From Corynebacterium marambiense (GTDB taxonomy: Bacteria > Actinomycetota > Actinomycetes > Mycobacteriales > Mycobacteriaceae): a stretch of 64,000 bases of DNA. Both the position numbers and the translations under genes were made by a program. Under the pieces are notes generated by a model. That model saw only the letters and a program-made list of their open reading frames with translations, searched no databases and was not told where the DNA came from. Location: assembly GCF_016342275.1 (NCBI RefSeq), contig NZ_JAEIOT010000007.1, positions 310,001 to 374,000 of the forward strand, written 5' to 3'. This document shows, piece after piece, positions 47,031 to 55,815 of this stretch (the stretch's first letter is position 1; the number at the start of each line of letters is the position of its first letter).

Positions 47031-47918
47031 ATGAACAAGCTCATCAGAAACACCCTCGCTATCACCGCTGCCGGTGCCATGGCCCTCTCCCTCGCGGCAT
47101 GCGGCGGCGACAACGACGCCGACAGCGCCGGTCTGCTCGGAGCCATCGAGTCGGGCAACGTCAACATCGGGACCAAGTTCGATCAGCCGGGACTCGGCCT
47201 GCGCACCCCTGACGGCAGCTTCACCGGGCTCGACGTCGACGTCGCGACCTATGTCGTGAACCACATCGCCGAAGAGAACAGCTGGGACACCCCGGAGATC
47301 ACCTGGAAGGAGACCCCTTCCGCACAGCGTGAAACCATGATCAAGAACGGCGAGGTCGATATGATCGCTGCCACCTACTCGATCAACGCCTCCCGCGCGG
47401 AGGCCGTGAACTTCGCCGGCCCGTACCTCATCACGCACCAGGCGCTCTTGGTGCGCAAGGACGACGACAAGATCTCATCCCTCGAAGACCTCGATCGCGG
47501 CGGAAAGCTCTGCTCCGTGTCCGGTTCCACCCCCGCACAGAAGGTCAAGGACGCGCTGCCTGGAGTCCAGCTGCAGGAATACGACACTTACGCATCCTGT
47601 GTTGAGGCTCTGAGCCAGGGCAAGGTTGACGCGGTCAGCACCGACGCGACGATCCTCTACGGCTACGCCTCCCAGTACGACGGCCAGTTCCGGGTCATCG
47701 AGATGGTCAAGCCCGACGGCGAAGCCTTCACCGACGAGTATTACGGCATCGGGATGATCAAGGATGACGCGGACGCGACGGACGCTGTCAATAAGGCGCT
47801 GACCGAGATGTACTCCTCCGGAGAGTTCACGAAGCTTCTGAAGAAGAACCTCGGTGACGATGCCTCCGTGGTCGAAGAGGGAACCCCCGGCGACCTCTCC
47901 TTCCTGACCGCCAAGTAG
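47031..47918 (+). CDS. gluB: Glutamate-binding lipoprotein
   Basis: Extracytoplasmic solute receptor of the importer, 295 residues. Signal peptide with lipobox LAAC (Cys24) followed by a Gly/Asp linker, then an SBP-3 fold (VNIGTKFDQPGLGLRTPDGSFTGLDVDVATYV, IAATYSINASRAEAVNFAGPYLITHQALLV, KLCSVSGSTPAQKV). ATG at 47031. It follows gluA by 100 bp, a gap large enough for processing or a second promoter; binding proteins are usually made in excess. Confidence 0.94.
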   Translation: MNKLIRNTLAITAAGAMALSLAACGGDNDADSAGLLGAIESGNVNIGTKFDQPGLGLRTPDGSFTGLDVDVATYVVNHIAEENSWDTPEITWKETPSAQRETMIKNGEVDMIAATYSINASRAEAVNFAGPYLITHQALLVRKDDDKISSLEDLDRGGKLCSVSGSTPAQKVKDALPGVQLQEYDTYASCVEALSQGKVDAVSTDATILYGYASQYDGQFRVIEMVKPDGEAFTDEYYGIGMIKDDADATDAVNKALTEMYSSGEFTKLLKKNLGDDASVVEEGTPGDLSFLTAK

Positions 47919-47987
47919 AACGAACACCGGAGGTGGTCGGCTCACCCCGACTGCTTCTCCGACACCGATAAGGAGTCTGCACCGCTT

Positions 47988-48671
47988 ATGAACGCCATGT
48001 GGAGCGACCTCGCGCCGGCACTCTGGCCTGCGTTTTGGGTTACCATTCAACTGACGGTCCTGTCGGCCATCGGCAGTTTTCTCCTTGGTACGGTGCTCAC
48101 CGCGATGCGGGTCTCCCCGGTCTCGATCATGCGGCGATTGTCCGTTCTCTACATCAACACGGTACGGAACACGCCACTAACGCTGATCGTCCTGTTCTGT
48201 TCGATCGGGTTATACGGGAATCTCGGGTTGACGCTCGCCCCGGACAACTCCCATTTCATCGAGTCGAACAATTTCCGGCTCGCGGTCCTGGGATTCGTCC
48301 TGTACACCTCCGCCTTCGTGGCGGAGTCCCTGCGCTCCGGCATCAACACCGTGCACTTCGGGCAGTCCGAGGCTGCGCGGTCACTGGGACTGACGTTCCC
48401 GCAGATCTTCGCGTCGGTGATCTTCCCGCAAGCCCTGCGGGCGGCAATCGTCCCACTGGGCAACACGTTGATCGCCCTGACCAAGAACACGACGATCGCT
48501 TCAGTCATCGGTGTCGCTGAGGCCTCGCTCCTGATGAAGGCGACCATCGAGAACCATGCAGCGCAAGGATTCCTGGTCTTCGGGATCTTCGCCCTCGGAT
48601 TCCTCATTCTCACGCTGCCCATGGGTCTCCTGGTCAGCCACTACTCGACGACATTGGCGGTGAAGAACTAG
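47988..48671 (+). CDS. gluC: Glutamate ABC transporter permease GluC
   Basis: Integral membrane permease, 227 residues, five or so membrane segments. The EAA-loop (AARSLGLTFPQIFASVIFPQALRAAIVPLGN) contacts the ATPase. HisM/GlnP family. ATG at 47988; its stop codon (48669-48671) is directly followed by the ATG of gluD, indicating coupled translation and equal amounts of the two subunits. Confidence 0.93.
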   Translation: MNAMWSDLAPALWPAFWVTIQLTVLSAIGSFLLGTVLTAMRVSPVSIMRRLSVLYINTVRNTPLTLIVLFCSIGLYGNLGLTLAPDNSHFIESNNFRLAVLGFVLYTSAFVAESLRSGINTVHFGQSEAARSLGLTFPQIFASVIFPQALRAAIVPLGNTLIALTKNTTIASVIGVAEASLLMKATIENHAAQGFLVFGIFALGFLILTLPMGLLVSHYSTTLAVKN

Positions 48672-49616
48672 ATGAGCAGCAGCGTACGCGCAACAGTTCT
48701 CTATGACGCTCCTGGTCCGAAGGGACGACTCACCAACCGGATCCTGACGGTCATCACGCTCCTCGGGGCGCTGGCGATCGGAGTCTGGATACTCCAGGTT
48801 CTCCACGACAACGGTCAGCTCGAATCGGGGAAGTGGACCCCCTTCCTGAAGTCCACCACGTGGACGACCTATCTCCTCCCGGGTTTGTGGGGCACACTCA
48901 AGTCGGCGTTCTGCTCGATCATCCTTGCACTCGTGCTCGGTACGCTCCTCGGGTTGGGTCGTCTCTCCCCTAACCGGCTGGTGTCCATTTTCTGTGGCAT
49001 CATCGTCGAGTTCTTCCGGGCGATTCCGGTCCTGATCCTCATGATCTTCGCCTACCAGATGTTCGCGCTCTACAACCTGGTTCCGTCATCACAGCTCGCG
49101 TTCTCCGCGGTGGTGTTCGGACTGACCATGTACAACGGCTCGGTGATCGCAGAGATCCTCCGTTCCGGTATCCGGTCTCTACCGAAGGGTCAGATGGAGG
49201 CCGCCAGGGCGCTCGGCCTGTCACACCGTAAGGCGACCTGGTCAATCCTTCTCCCCCAGTCGGTGGCGGCAATGCTGCCTGCCCTGATCTCACAGATGGT
49301 CATCGCCCTCAAGGACGCGGCTCTCGGCTACCAGATCGGTTACATCGAGATCGTCCGCTCCGGTCTGCAGTCGGCATCCGCATACCGTAACTACTTCCCC
49401 GCACTCATCATGGTGGCGGTCATCATGATTGTGATCAACTACGCGCTGACACGACTGGCTGAACGGATCGAACGCCAGCTGCGGGCAGGACGCGCACGCA
49501 AACTCATCGTCGCGAAGGTTCCGGAGCACCCCGACCAGGGCGTCGAGACCAAGGACCGCGCCGTCGTCGACTGGCACGAGCCATCTCACCGCGACCTGCG
49601 TCCGCAAGGGGAATGA
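48672..49616 (+). CDS. gluD: Glutamate ABC transporter permease GluD
   Basis: Second permease subunit, 314 residues, with a longer N terminus and a charged C-terminal tail ([32 protein letters not shown]). EAA-loop [31 protein letters not shown]. Starts at the base after the gluC stop. The gene ends 78 bp before the convergent recX stop. Pairs with GluC to form the heterodimeric channel. Confidence 0.93.
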   Translation: MSSSVRATVLYDAPGPKGRLTNRILTVITLLGALAIGVWILQVLHDNGQLESGKWTPFLKSTTWTTYLLPGLWGTLKSAFCSIILALVLGTLLGLGRLSPNRLVSIFCGIIVEFFRAIPVLILMIFAYQMFALYNLVPSSQLAFSAVVFGLTMYNGSVIAEILRSGIRSLPKGQMEAARALGLSHRKATWSILLPQSVAAMLPALISQMVIALKDAALGYQIGYIEIVRSGLQSASAYRNYFPALIMVAVIMIVINYALTRLAERIERQLRAGRARKLIVAKVPEHPDQGVETKDRAVVDWHEPSHRDLRPQGE

Positions 49617-49694
49617 TCCCACCGCGACGGTGACACTGACGAGGGGTCACGACGCTACCCCGTGGTGCCGACATCCGGGTCACCCGCGTCCGGG

Positions 49695-50315
49695 TCAGGA
49701 GAGTTCCGAGATCCGTTCTTCGAGAGCTTCCCGCGCCAATTCCATGGACATCCCTTGGGGGAAGCCCCGGCGCCCCAGGACGCCGAGTATGCGCCTCAAA
49801 GCACGATCCCGGTCCGCGCGTTCCCGCGGCGCACACGCCACCGTGGTCTGTGCTTTCTTCCGGGCCAAGTGAAGGGCCATCGCCCGCTCGTCCGCCTCCG
49901 CGATTTGGTCGAGCGCGCGGATCCGCAGCTCGGGTGCGACACCTTTGTCCCGGAGTTCCCTGTCCAGGACGTCCCGTGACTTCCCCCGGCGCCGGTGACG
50001 CTGACGAACCCACTCGTACGCGAAGGTCTCATCGTCGATGAGACCGACCCGTTCCAGATCGTCGAGGACATCAGCGACGACTCCGGCCGGAAACTCGAGG
50101 TCTCCGAGTCTCCGGTCAAGTTCCTGCCGCGACCGTGATCGGTGGTCCAGGAGACGAAGAGCCCGGTGCCGGACCGCAGTCCTGTCTTTCTCCGCCTCGA
50201 TGTCAATGAAGACGGGATCCTTGGATTCAACGGCGTGGACCGCATCCCGGAGGCGGTCCACGGTCAGCTGTCGGGCTCTCCACTCACCGTCAGCGGTATC
50301 TTCCTCCCTCATCAT
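49695..50315 (-). CDS. recX: RecA modulator RecX
   Basis: Small regulator that inhibits RecA filament extension; 206 residues of mostly helical three-helix repeats (RALRLLDHRSRSRQELDRRLGDLEFPAGVVADVLDDLERVGLIDDETFAYEWVRQRHRRRGKSRDVLDRELRDKGV). Directly downstream of recA in the same direction (54 bp), the usual arrangement. ATG at 50315. Convergent with gluD. Confidence 0.93.
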   Translation of the reverse strand: MMREEDTADGEWRARQLTVDRLRDAVHAVESKDPVFIDIEAEKDRTAVRHRALRLLDHRSRSRQELDRRLGDLEFPAGVVADVLDDLERVGLIDDETFAYEWVRQRHRRRGKSRDVLDRELRDKGVAPELRIRALDQIAEADERAMALHLARKKAQTTVACAPRERADRDRALRRILGVLGRRGFPQGMSMELAREALEERISELS

Positions 50316-50369
50316 GCTCCTGTGATCCTCTTCCGTCTGCTGTGCGGTACGACAGGTTCAGCCGCGCCT

Positions 50370-51485
50370 CTACTTACCGGCGGTGTCATCGTCGATGTCG
50401 TCGAAATCGACATTCGGGATGACATCCACCGGATCATCACTCAGTGCGTCATCATCGGTGTGTCCGGCGACACCCAGCTTGGCGAAGATCTTGTGCTCGA
50501 TCTCGTCGGAGATATCCGGGTTGTCCTTGAGGTAGAGCCGGACCTTCTCTTTACCCTGTCCGAGTTGATCGCCGTTGTAGGTGAACCACGATCCGGATTT
50601 CTTGACGATTCCATTCTCGACGCCGAGATCGATGATCGAGGACTCCCGTGAGATACCCTCACCGTAGATGATGTCGAACTCGGCGAGCTTAAACGGTGGG
50701 GCCACCTTGTTCTTCGCGACCTTCAACCGGGTCCGGTTACCGATCGCATCCTGCCCGTCTTTGAGGGTCTGGATACGCCGCACATCACAGCGGACCGAGG
50801 CATAGAACTTCAGCGCCTTACCGCCTGTGGTGGTTTCGGGGGAACCGAACATCACACCGATCTTCTCACGCAGCTGATTGATGAAGATCGCCGTGGTACC
50901 GGAGTTGTGCAGGGCCCCGGTCATCTTCCGCAGAGCCTGACTCATCAGCCGGGCCTGAAGCCCCACGTGGGAGTCACCCATCTCACCCTCGATCTCGGCT
51001 TTCGGGGTCAAGGCCGCCACGGAGTCGATGACGATGATGTCGATGGCCCCGGAGCGGACCAGCATGTCCGTGATCTCCAGTGCCTGTTCGCCGGTATCCG
51101 GCTGACTCACCAGAAGATTGTCGGTGTCGACCCCAAGCTTGCGGGCGTAATCCGGGTCGAGGGCGTGCTCGGCGTCGATGAACGCCGCGATCCCGCCCTC
51201 CTTCTGCGCCTGTGCGACCGCATGAAGTGCCACGGTGGTCTTACCGGAGGACTCGGGACCGTAGATCTCGACGATTCGGCCCCGCGGAAATCCACCGACG
51301 CCGAGAGCGATGTCGATGGCGGTGTTTCCCGAGGAGATCGCTTTCACCGGTGGCCGGTTATCGTCTCCGAGCCGCATCACCGCGCCCTTACCGAAGTCCT
51401 TCTCGATCCGTGACATAGCCACATCAAGGGCCTTGCGACGCTCATCTCCGGTAGACGCTGCGTTGGTCTTCTTCTTCGTTGCCAT
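50370..51485 (-). CDS. recA: Recombinase RecA
   Basis: Strand-exchange protein and activator of LexA self-cleavage; 371 residues. Walker [54 protein letters not shown] and the acidic C-terminal tail. No intein. ATG at 51485 gives MATKKK; GAGG lies 11 nt upstream. The frame is open to 51593, but those residues do not resemble RecA. The leader upstream is about 280 nt to an SOS-like box. Forms an operon with recX and probably DUF3046. Confidence 0.97.
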   Translation of the reverse strand: MATKKKTNAASTGDERRKALDVAMSRIEKDFGKGAVMRLGDDNRPPVKAISSGNTAIDIALGVGGFPRGRIVEIYGPESSGKTTVALHAVAQAQKEGGIAAFIDAEHALDPDYARKLGVDTDNLLVSQPDTGEQALEITDMLVRSGAIDIIVIDSVAALTPKAEIEGEMGDSHVGLQARLMSQALRKMTGALHNSGTTAIFINQLREKIGVMFGSPETTTGGKALKFYASVRCDVRRIQTLKDGQDAIGNRTRLKVAKNKVAPPFKLAEFDIIYGEGISRESSIIDLGVENGIVKKSGSWFTYNGDQLGQGKEKVRLYLKDNPDISDEIEHKIFAKLGVAGHTDDDALSDDPVDVIPNVDFDDIDDDTAGK

Positions 51486-51834
51486 TGCGGTGGGAACCTC
51501 GTGCTCTGTTTTCGGTGGTACTGGAATGTTCGGGTGAGCGGAAAGCTCAGGGCTCCGCCGACGGGCGGAACGGTTGTTCCCAGCCTGGATCACCGCGGCA
51601 GGGAAGCTACCCTACGTGGGACCCGCGGCAGGGGCGAAAAGGATCCCGCAAGTTCCGTCTCACCCCCGTGGGAGTGGTCTGACGGACTTATGGGTGACCG
51701 CGTTCGTCGATACCCAGGGGAGTCAGGTCGTATGGTATCCGGGGTCCCTGACACGGCTCGAGCGTACACGCACACGTGTTCGATTTCAACGCGACACGGA
51801 GGTGCGGGAAAATGGCGTTTCCCCTCCCCAGAGG
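51486..51834 (-). promoter_or_regulatory. recA upstream region
   Basis: 349 bp between the DUF3046 gene and recA. It holds an SOS-like box (51768-51783) and, downstream of it in recA direction, a candidate -10 element TACCAT near 51730, which would give a leader of more than 200 nt. I see no gene in it. Confidence 0.45.
51768..51783 (-). promoter_or_regulatory. SOS (LexA) box of recA
   Basis: On the minus strand the site reads TCGAACACGTGTGCGT, matching 12 of the 14 fixed positions of the corynebacterial SOS box with a perfect left half. It lies 283 bp before the recA start. Confidence 0.65.
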
Positions 51835-52041
51835 TCATTCGTCGGGCCCGAGAGACCGATCCTCCGGAATTTCGAAATCACGACAGATCTCCCACCAGAC
51901 ATCCCGAGGATCGACGCCGCCCTCGATGAGTTCGAGCGCTGTCCGACCGCGGCGCGACAGAACGTGGGACCTCATGATCCACATACCGTGCGAATGGCCG
52001 AATTCCGCGTCAATGAGTCGATCGAACTGATGCAGGCGCAT
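51835..52041 (-). CDS. DUF3046 protein
   Basis: A 68-residue protein with the DUF3046 signature: RLHQFDRLIDAEFGHSHGMWIMRSHVLSRRGRTALELIEGGVDPRDVWWEICRDFEIPEDR. In actinobacteria this family lies just upstream of recA-recX (Rv2738c in mycobacteria). Function unknown. ATG at 52041 is supported by the family N terminus and a -10 element 7 nt upstream; the frame is open to 52101. It is divergent from bioY. Confidence 0.88.
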   Translation of the reverse strand: MRLHQFDRLIDAEFGHSHGMWIMRSHVLSRRGRTALELIEGGVDPRDVWWEICRDFEIPEDRSLGPDE

Positions 52042-52048
52042 GACGGCA

Positions 52049-52054
52049 ATCCTA
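52049..52054 (-). promoter_or_regulatory. -10 element (TAGGAT), leaderless candidate for DUF3046 gene
   Basis: On the minus strand TAGGAT ends 7 nt before the ATG at 52041; no ribosome site. Confidence 0.55.
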
Positions 52055-52100
52055 CAGTCGCGTCGCGCCATCGCCGCCGCGGGACGCACCCCCTCAGACA

Positions 52101-52113
52101 TGAACGCTGTTCA
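52101..52113 (+). promoter_or_regulatory. BioQ-like operator before bioY
   Basis: TGAAC-GCT-GTTCA is a perfect 5-bp inverted repeat with a 3-nt spacer, close to the BioQ (TetR-type biotin regulator) site of C. glutamicum, TGAAC-N3-GTTAC as I remember it. It lies 17 bp before the bioY -10 element, in the -35 zone. Confidence 0.65.
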
Positions 52114-52130
52114 AGTGCTGCACATCCGGG

Positions 52131-52136
52131 TACTGT
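52131..52136 (+). promoter_or_regulatory. -10 element (TACTGT), leaderless candidate for bioY
   Basis: TACTGT ends 8 nt before the GTG at 52145; no ribosome site. The BioQ-like repeat covers its -35 region. Confidence 0.5.
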
Positions 52137-52144
52137 CTGCACAT

Positions 52145-52759
52145 GTGAATGCCAAAAGTATATTTAACGTCCGTGACCTCGCCTACTCCGCGGTCTTCGC
52201 CGCCCTCATCATTGTCCTCGGGTATATCTCGATCCCGGTGGGAGGCGCAGGAGTACCGATCGTCCTCCAGAACGCCGCATGCATCATGGCCGGCCTCATC
52301 CTCGGTCCCCGCAGAGGCTTCCTCGCCCTCGTGATCGTGTTTCTGCTCGGCATCGTGGGTCTACCCGTCCTCTCCCAGGGCAAGAGTGTCCTCACCGCCC
52401 TGAGTGGCCCCACCGTCGGATACCTGCTGGGATACCTCCTCGCGCCGCTCATCGCCGGCGTGCTGAGCGCCCGGGCACCGCGCCACCGCCGCGGCATGGC
52501 GATCAACTTCACCCTCGCGTTCCTCGCGGCGATGCTGGTCCAGTATTTCTTCGGTATCCTCGGCCTCATGTGGCGTCTCGACATGACGCTGGTCGAGGCT
52601 CTCAAGGTCCAGATCCCGTTCATTCCGGGTGCGATCATTAAGACCATCGTCGGTGTGATCATCGCGGTGGGCGTCCACGCTGCACTCCCGGATCTCCGCA
52701 GGTTCAGTTCCGGTACGGAATCCGGGGTGCGACCCGCGGCGAACCCGAAACCGGAGTAG
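52145..52759 (+). CDS. bioY: Biotin ECF transporter substrate-binding protein BioY
   Basis: Membrane S-component that binds biotin; 204 residues, six membrane segments, with the family features FAALIIVLGYISIPVGGAGVPIVLQNAACIMAGLILGPRRGFLALVIVFLLGIVGLPVLSQG. GTG start at 52145, placed right after a -10 element. The ATPase and T-component genes bioM and bioN follow, 187 bp downstream, the corynebacterial order bioY-bioM-bioN. Likely repressed by BioQ when biotin is plentiful. Confidence 0.94.
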   Translation: MNAKSIFNVRDLAYSAVFAALIIVLGYISIPVGGAGVPIVLQNAACIMAGLILGPRRGFLALVIVFLLGIVGLPVLSQGKSVLTALSGPTVGYLLGYLLAPLIAGVLSARAPRHRRGMAINFTLAFLAAMLVQYFFGILGLMWRLDMTLVEALKVQIPFIPGAIIKTIVGVIIAVGVHAALPDLRRFSSGTESGVRPAANPKPE

Positions 52760-52806
52760 CCATCGCGGACGCCACCCCCTACCCCGGGTGCCCCCGGTAC
52801 CGCAGC

Positions 52807-52831
52807 CCCGGTACCGACCACCGGCACCGGG
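52807..52831 (+). other. Imperfect hairpin and repeats between bioY and bioM
   Basis: CCCGGTACCG (52807-52816) pairs with CGGCACCGGG (52822-52831) with one mismatch around a 5-nt loop. The left arm belongs to an 11-bp direct repeat (CCCCGGTACCG at 52792-52802 and 52806-52816). It may trim or partly end the bioY message. Confidence 0.4.
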
Positions 52832-52946
52832 CCTCCGTAACTTCCCGGTCGCGCCGTGTGGACAGAAGCGCACACGGGTTCTCACGACGGGATCCTGATC
52901 CATTTTCCCCCGGGGCTGCGGGGCGCGCGCGAAAGGTCGACGACGA

Positions 52947-53639
52947 ATGCCCCGGATAGTCTTCAACGAGGTCTCGGCTGTCTTCGACGGCAGGACCGTC
53001 CTCGAGCCCGTCTCTCTAGAACTCACAGAATCACGGATCGGGGTTATCGGAGCCAACGGAGGCGGAAAATCCACACTGATACGAATGATCAACGGTCTGG
53101 GTGAACCGACGACAGGAACGGTCACCGTCGACGGTGTCGATTCCACGACTCACGGCCGCGATATCCGGCGCAAGGTCGGTTTCGTGTTCTCCGATGCGGA
53201 GAACCAGATCATCATGCCAACGGTACGGGAGGACGTGGCGTTCTCCCTCCGTCGGATGAAGCTCAGTCGGCGGGACCGTGATGCCCGCGTCCACGCGATG
53301 CTCGACAGGTTCCGGATCGGCCATCTGGCGGATTCCTCGCCGCATGTGCTCTCCGGTGGCGAGAAGCAGCTGCTCGCGCTCGCAGCGGTCCTCATCATCG
53401 CACCCGATGTGATCATCGCTGACGAGCCTACGACCCTGCTCGATCTCCGGAACCGCCTCCGGATCAGACGCGAGTTCGACCGCCTGGAACAGCAGGTGAT
53501 CGTGGTCACCCATGATCTCGATTTCCTCACGGGATTTGACCGCGTGATCTGTGTCCACGAGCACCGGATCATCGCGGATGGGACACCCGACGAGGTCGTC
53601 CCCCTCTACCGCGATCTCATGACCGGGGATGGGCACTGA
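52947..53639 (+). CDS. bioM: Biotin ECF transporter ATPase BioM
   Basis: Energy-coupling ATPase, 230 residues. Walker A GANGGGKST, Q-loop VFSDAENQI (CbiO-type with DAENQ), signature LSGGEKQLLALAAVLI, Walker B VIIADEPTT and switch His in VVTHDLDFL. ATG at 52947; only a weak, distant GAAAGG precedes it. Its stop codon overlaps the ATG of bioN. With BioN it energises BioY. Confidence 0.93.
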   Translation: MPRIVFNEVSAVFDGRTVLEPVSLELTESRIGVIGANGGGKSTLIRMINGLGEPTTGTVTVDGVDSTTHGRDIRRKVGFVFSDAENQIIMPTVREDVAFSLRRMKLSRRDRDARVHAMLDRFRIGHLADSSPHVLSGGEKQLLALAAVLIIAPDVIIADEPTTLLDLRNRLRIRREFDRLEQQVIVVTHDLDFLTGFDRVICVHEHRIIADGTPDEVVPLYRDLMTGDGH

Positions 53640-54265
53640 TGGCACGGGCGATCATGTCATCGATCCCGATGGGGGTGTACGTCCCCGGTAATACCCCGGT
53701 TCACAGAATGAATCCCACATGGAAATTCCTACTGCTCATCGCTTACATCATCACTTCAACGGCGTTGATCCATTCGCTCCGGGGAGCCGTTGGCTGTCTG
53801 CTCGCGGTCATACTGTTGATTACCCTAGCTCGGATACCTGTTCGAATCGCCTGGGGACAGATATGGCCGGCTCTCCCGTTGCTCGGCTTCTTCGCCGCGT
53901 TTCAGTGGTGGCAGCAGGGCTTCGAACCGGCAGCGGTCGTCTTTCTCCTGATCAGTTCCTCCATCATGGCGGCGACGCTGCTGACGCTGACGACCAGGGT
54001 ATCCGCGATGATGGAAGCTCTTGAGGACAGTCTCCGGCCCCTGGAGCGGTTCGGGTTTCCCGCCGCGAAGATCAGTCTGGCGATGTCCCTCACCATCAGG
54101 CTGATTCCGCTCCAGCTGGCCACCGTCCGCGAGGTGCTGGATGCGCGGAAGGCCCGGGGAGCAACGATGTCGGTGGCGGCATTCGGCACCCCGGTTATTA
54201 TCCGGTCCATCCGGCGTGCGCAGCGTATCTCCGATGCACTTCTCGCCCGGGGTGTCGACGACTAG
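53639..54265 (+). CDS. bioN: Biotin ECF transporter transmembrane protein BioN
   Basis: T-component, 208 residues with about five membrane segments and the cytosolic coupling helices marked by LDARKARGATM (ARG motif) and SDALLARGVDD (second ARG motif at the extreme C terminus). ATG at 53639 overlaps the bioM stop. A perfect 28-bp tandem duplication begins at 54241 within the last codons and runs through and past the stop codon (54263-54265). Confidence 0.93.
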   Translation: MARAIMSSIPMGVYVPGNTPVHRMNPTWKFLLLIAYIITSTALIHSLRGAVGCLLAVILLITLARIPVRIAWGQIWPALPLLGFFAAFQWWQQGFEPAAVVFLLISSSIMAATLLTLTTRVSAMMEALEDSLRPLERFGFPAAKISLAMSLTIRLIPLQLATVREVLDARKARGATMSVAAFGTPVIIRSIRRAQRISDALLARGVDD

Positions 54266-54296
54266 ACCTCTCGCCCGGGGTGTCGACGACTAGACC
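54241..54296. repeat. 28-bp perfect tandem duplication at the end of bioN
   Basis: Bases 54241-54268 are repeated exactly at 54269-54296. The first copy contains the last codons and TAG of bioN; the second copy lies in the intergenic space. Identity of the copies suggests a recent event. Confidence 0.95.
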
Positions 54297-54408
54297 GTGG
54301 CGGTCCCCACCCGGCGGCCGAAACATGGGCCATCTGAATGGCCGAAGGACGGCTCTGCCGTGAGGCCAGTGCCATCCTCTTGCGAATCCTTGTCCGGGGA
54401 TACGGAAC

Positions 54409-55251
54409 CTACCTGTTCTCCTCGCGCAGCTGGCGCATCTTCTCTTCCACCGCGGAATCAGCGATATTCGGGGTGTTCGACTGCGGCTCCCACTCCAGTG
54501 CCTTGTCAGGGCTGCCGCTCTCGAGTTTCTCGGCAGCCATCTGGGCGCGGATCTGCTCAAGGCGACTGTGTCCAGCAAGGTGGACACCGGCCTGCTCGAC
54601 CTCAGCCATGCGGTTCTCAACTGAGTTCTCAGCCAGTTCCGCCTGGCCCAGTGCATTCGCGTAGCGGCGCTCGATTTTCTCCCGGACCTGGTCCAGATTC
54701 GGGGTACTGCCTGAAGCGGTCATCGAGTTCATCGACCGCAGGGACTCGGAGACCTTCTCCTGCATCTTCGCCTGCTCGAGTTGACTGAGCAGCTTGGTGC
54801 GCTCACCGACCTTCTGCTGCAGCATCATGGCATTCCGTTCGACGGCCTTCTTTGCCTGAGCCGCCTGCTGCAGGGCCTGGTCGTGGAGCTGCTTCGTGTC
54901 CTCAACGGACTGCTCCGCAGTGACGAGCTGAGCGGAGAACGCCTCGGCGGCGTTGGTGTATTCGGTGGCCTTAGCGGTGTCACCTTCAGCTGCAGCCTTA
55001 TCCGCCAGCTCCAGTGCCTGACGCGTGTTCGCCTGAAGCTTCTCGATCTCGGCGAGCCGCCGGTTCAACTGCATCTCGAGCTGACGCTGGTTGCCGATAA
55101 CCGTCGCGGCCTGCTGGGACAGCGCCTGGTGCTGCCGCTGAGCGTCTTCAATGGCCTGCTGGATCTGGATCTTGGGGTCGGCGTTCTCCTCGATTTTCGA
55201 GTCGAAGAGCGCGATAACGTATTTCCATGCTTTGACGAAGGGGTTAGCCAT
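54409..55251 (-). CDS. pspA: Phage shock protein A / IM30 family
   Basis: Membrane-stress effector that stabilises damaged membrane, 280 residues, almost entirely coiled-coil ([62 protein letters not shown]), with a disordered tail. In mycobacteria PspA works with ClgR; the clgR gene lies 156 bp upstream in the same direction here. ATG at 55251, GGAAGG upstream. Convergent with bioN. Confidence 0.93.
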   Translation of the reverse strand: MANPFVKAWKYVIALFDSKIEENADPKIQIQQAIEDAQRQHQALSQQAATVIGNQRQLEMQLNRRLAEIEKLQANTRQALELADKAAAEGDTAKATEYTNAAEAFSAQLVTAEQSVEDTKQLHDQALQQAAQAKKAVERNAMMLQQKVGERTKLLSQLEQAKMQEKVSESLRSMNSMTASGSTPNLDQVREKIERRYANALGQAELAENSVENRMAEVEQAGVHLAGHSRLEQIRAQMAAEKLESGSPDKALEWEPQSNTPNIADSAVEEKMRQLREENR

Positions 55252-55407
55252 TGTGAGAGTCGAGCCTTCCGTTCATTAAGGTTCCGCCCACGGTAGCTAC
55301 GACAGTGGGCTCATGATGAGGTCTGAGGCACGGAGTGTACCGGGCAGCCGCGGATCTATCCGGGCCGAGAACGGCCCCGTCCTGCTACCAATCTAGCCGC
55401 TATGACA

Positions 55408-55734
55408 CTACACCGCAGCAAGGTCCGCCTCGGCGGTGTGAACCGCCATCGAACCGGCTGCCTCGATGAGAACATCAGAGACCGTCGCGCCGAGCGCGTG
55501 ACAGACGGCTGCGAGCAGCTCGGAGGATACTTCCTTCCTGCCGCGTTCCAGCTCCGACAGGTACCCTGGGGAAACCCGCGACGCCTCGGCGAGTTCACGC
55601 AAAGTTATCCCCCGGTCGGCCCGGAATGCCCGCAGCGCAGAACCAAGCGCTTCACGGAGCAGAGGCTCACGGGGTTCATCAGCACGTGCCGGTGCGCGAA
55701 CCGGCTGGTCGAGAAGAGCAGTGTAAGTAGCCAT
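55408..55734 (-). CDS. clgR: Transcriptional regulator ClgR
   Basis: XRE-type activator of clp protease and stress genes, 108 residues. The helix-turn-helix is [41 protein letters not shown], typical of ClgR. The ATG at 55734 is chosen because the sigma-H-type promoter ends just upstream; a TTG at 55746 would lie within it. C-terminal residues [12 protein letters not shown] end in small hydrophobic residues, as in ClgR proteins degraded by Clp. Part of the conserved block pgsA-cinA-clgR-pspA. Confidence 0.92.
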   Translation of the reverse strand: MATYTALLDQPVRAPARADEPREPLLREALGSALRAFRADRGITLRELAEASRVSPGYLSELERGRKEVSSELLAAVCHALGATVSDVLIEAAGSMAVHTAEADLAAV

Positions 55735-55742
55735 CACTACTA

Positions 55743-55771
55743 TCAACGTCGCAGGTACCGGATTTGTTCCC
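55743..55771 (-). promoter_or_regulatory. Sigma-H-type promoter of clgR
   Basis: On the minus strand GGGAAC (55771-55766), 17 bp, CGTTGA (55748-55743) fits the sigma-H consensus well. Transcription would begin at or next to the clgR ATG (55734). clgR is a known sigma-H target in C. glutamicum. Confidence 0.75.
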
Positions 55772-55815
55772 TGATCCGGGGAGATCCACCCGGCTGGGTC
55801 GCTGTGCTGGTGTTT

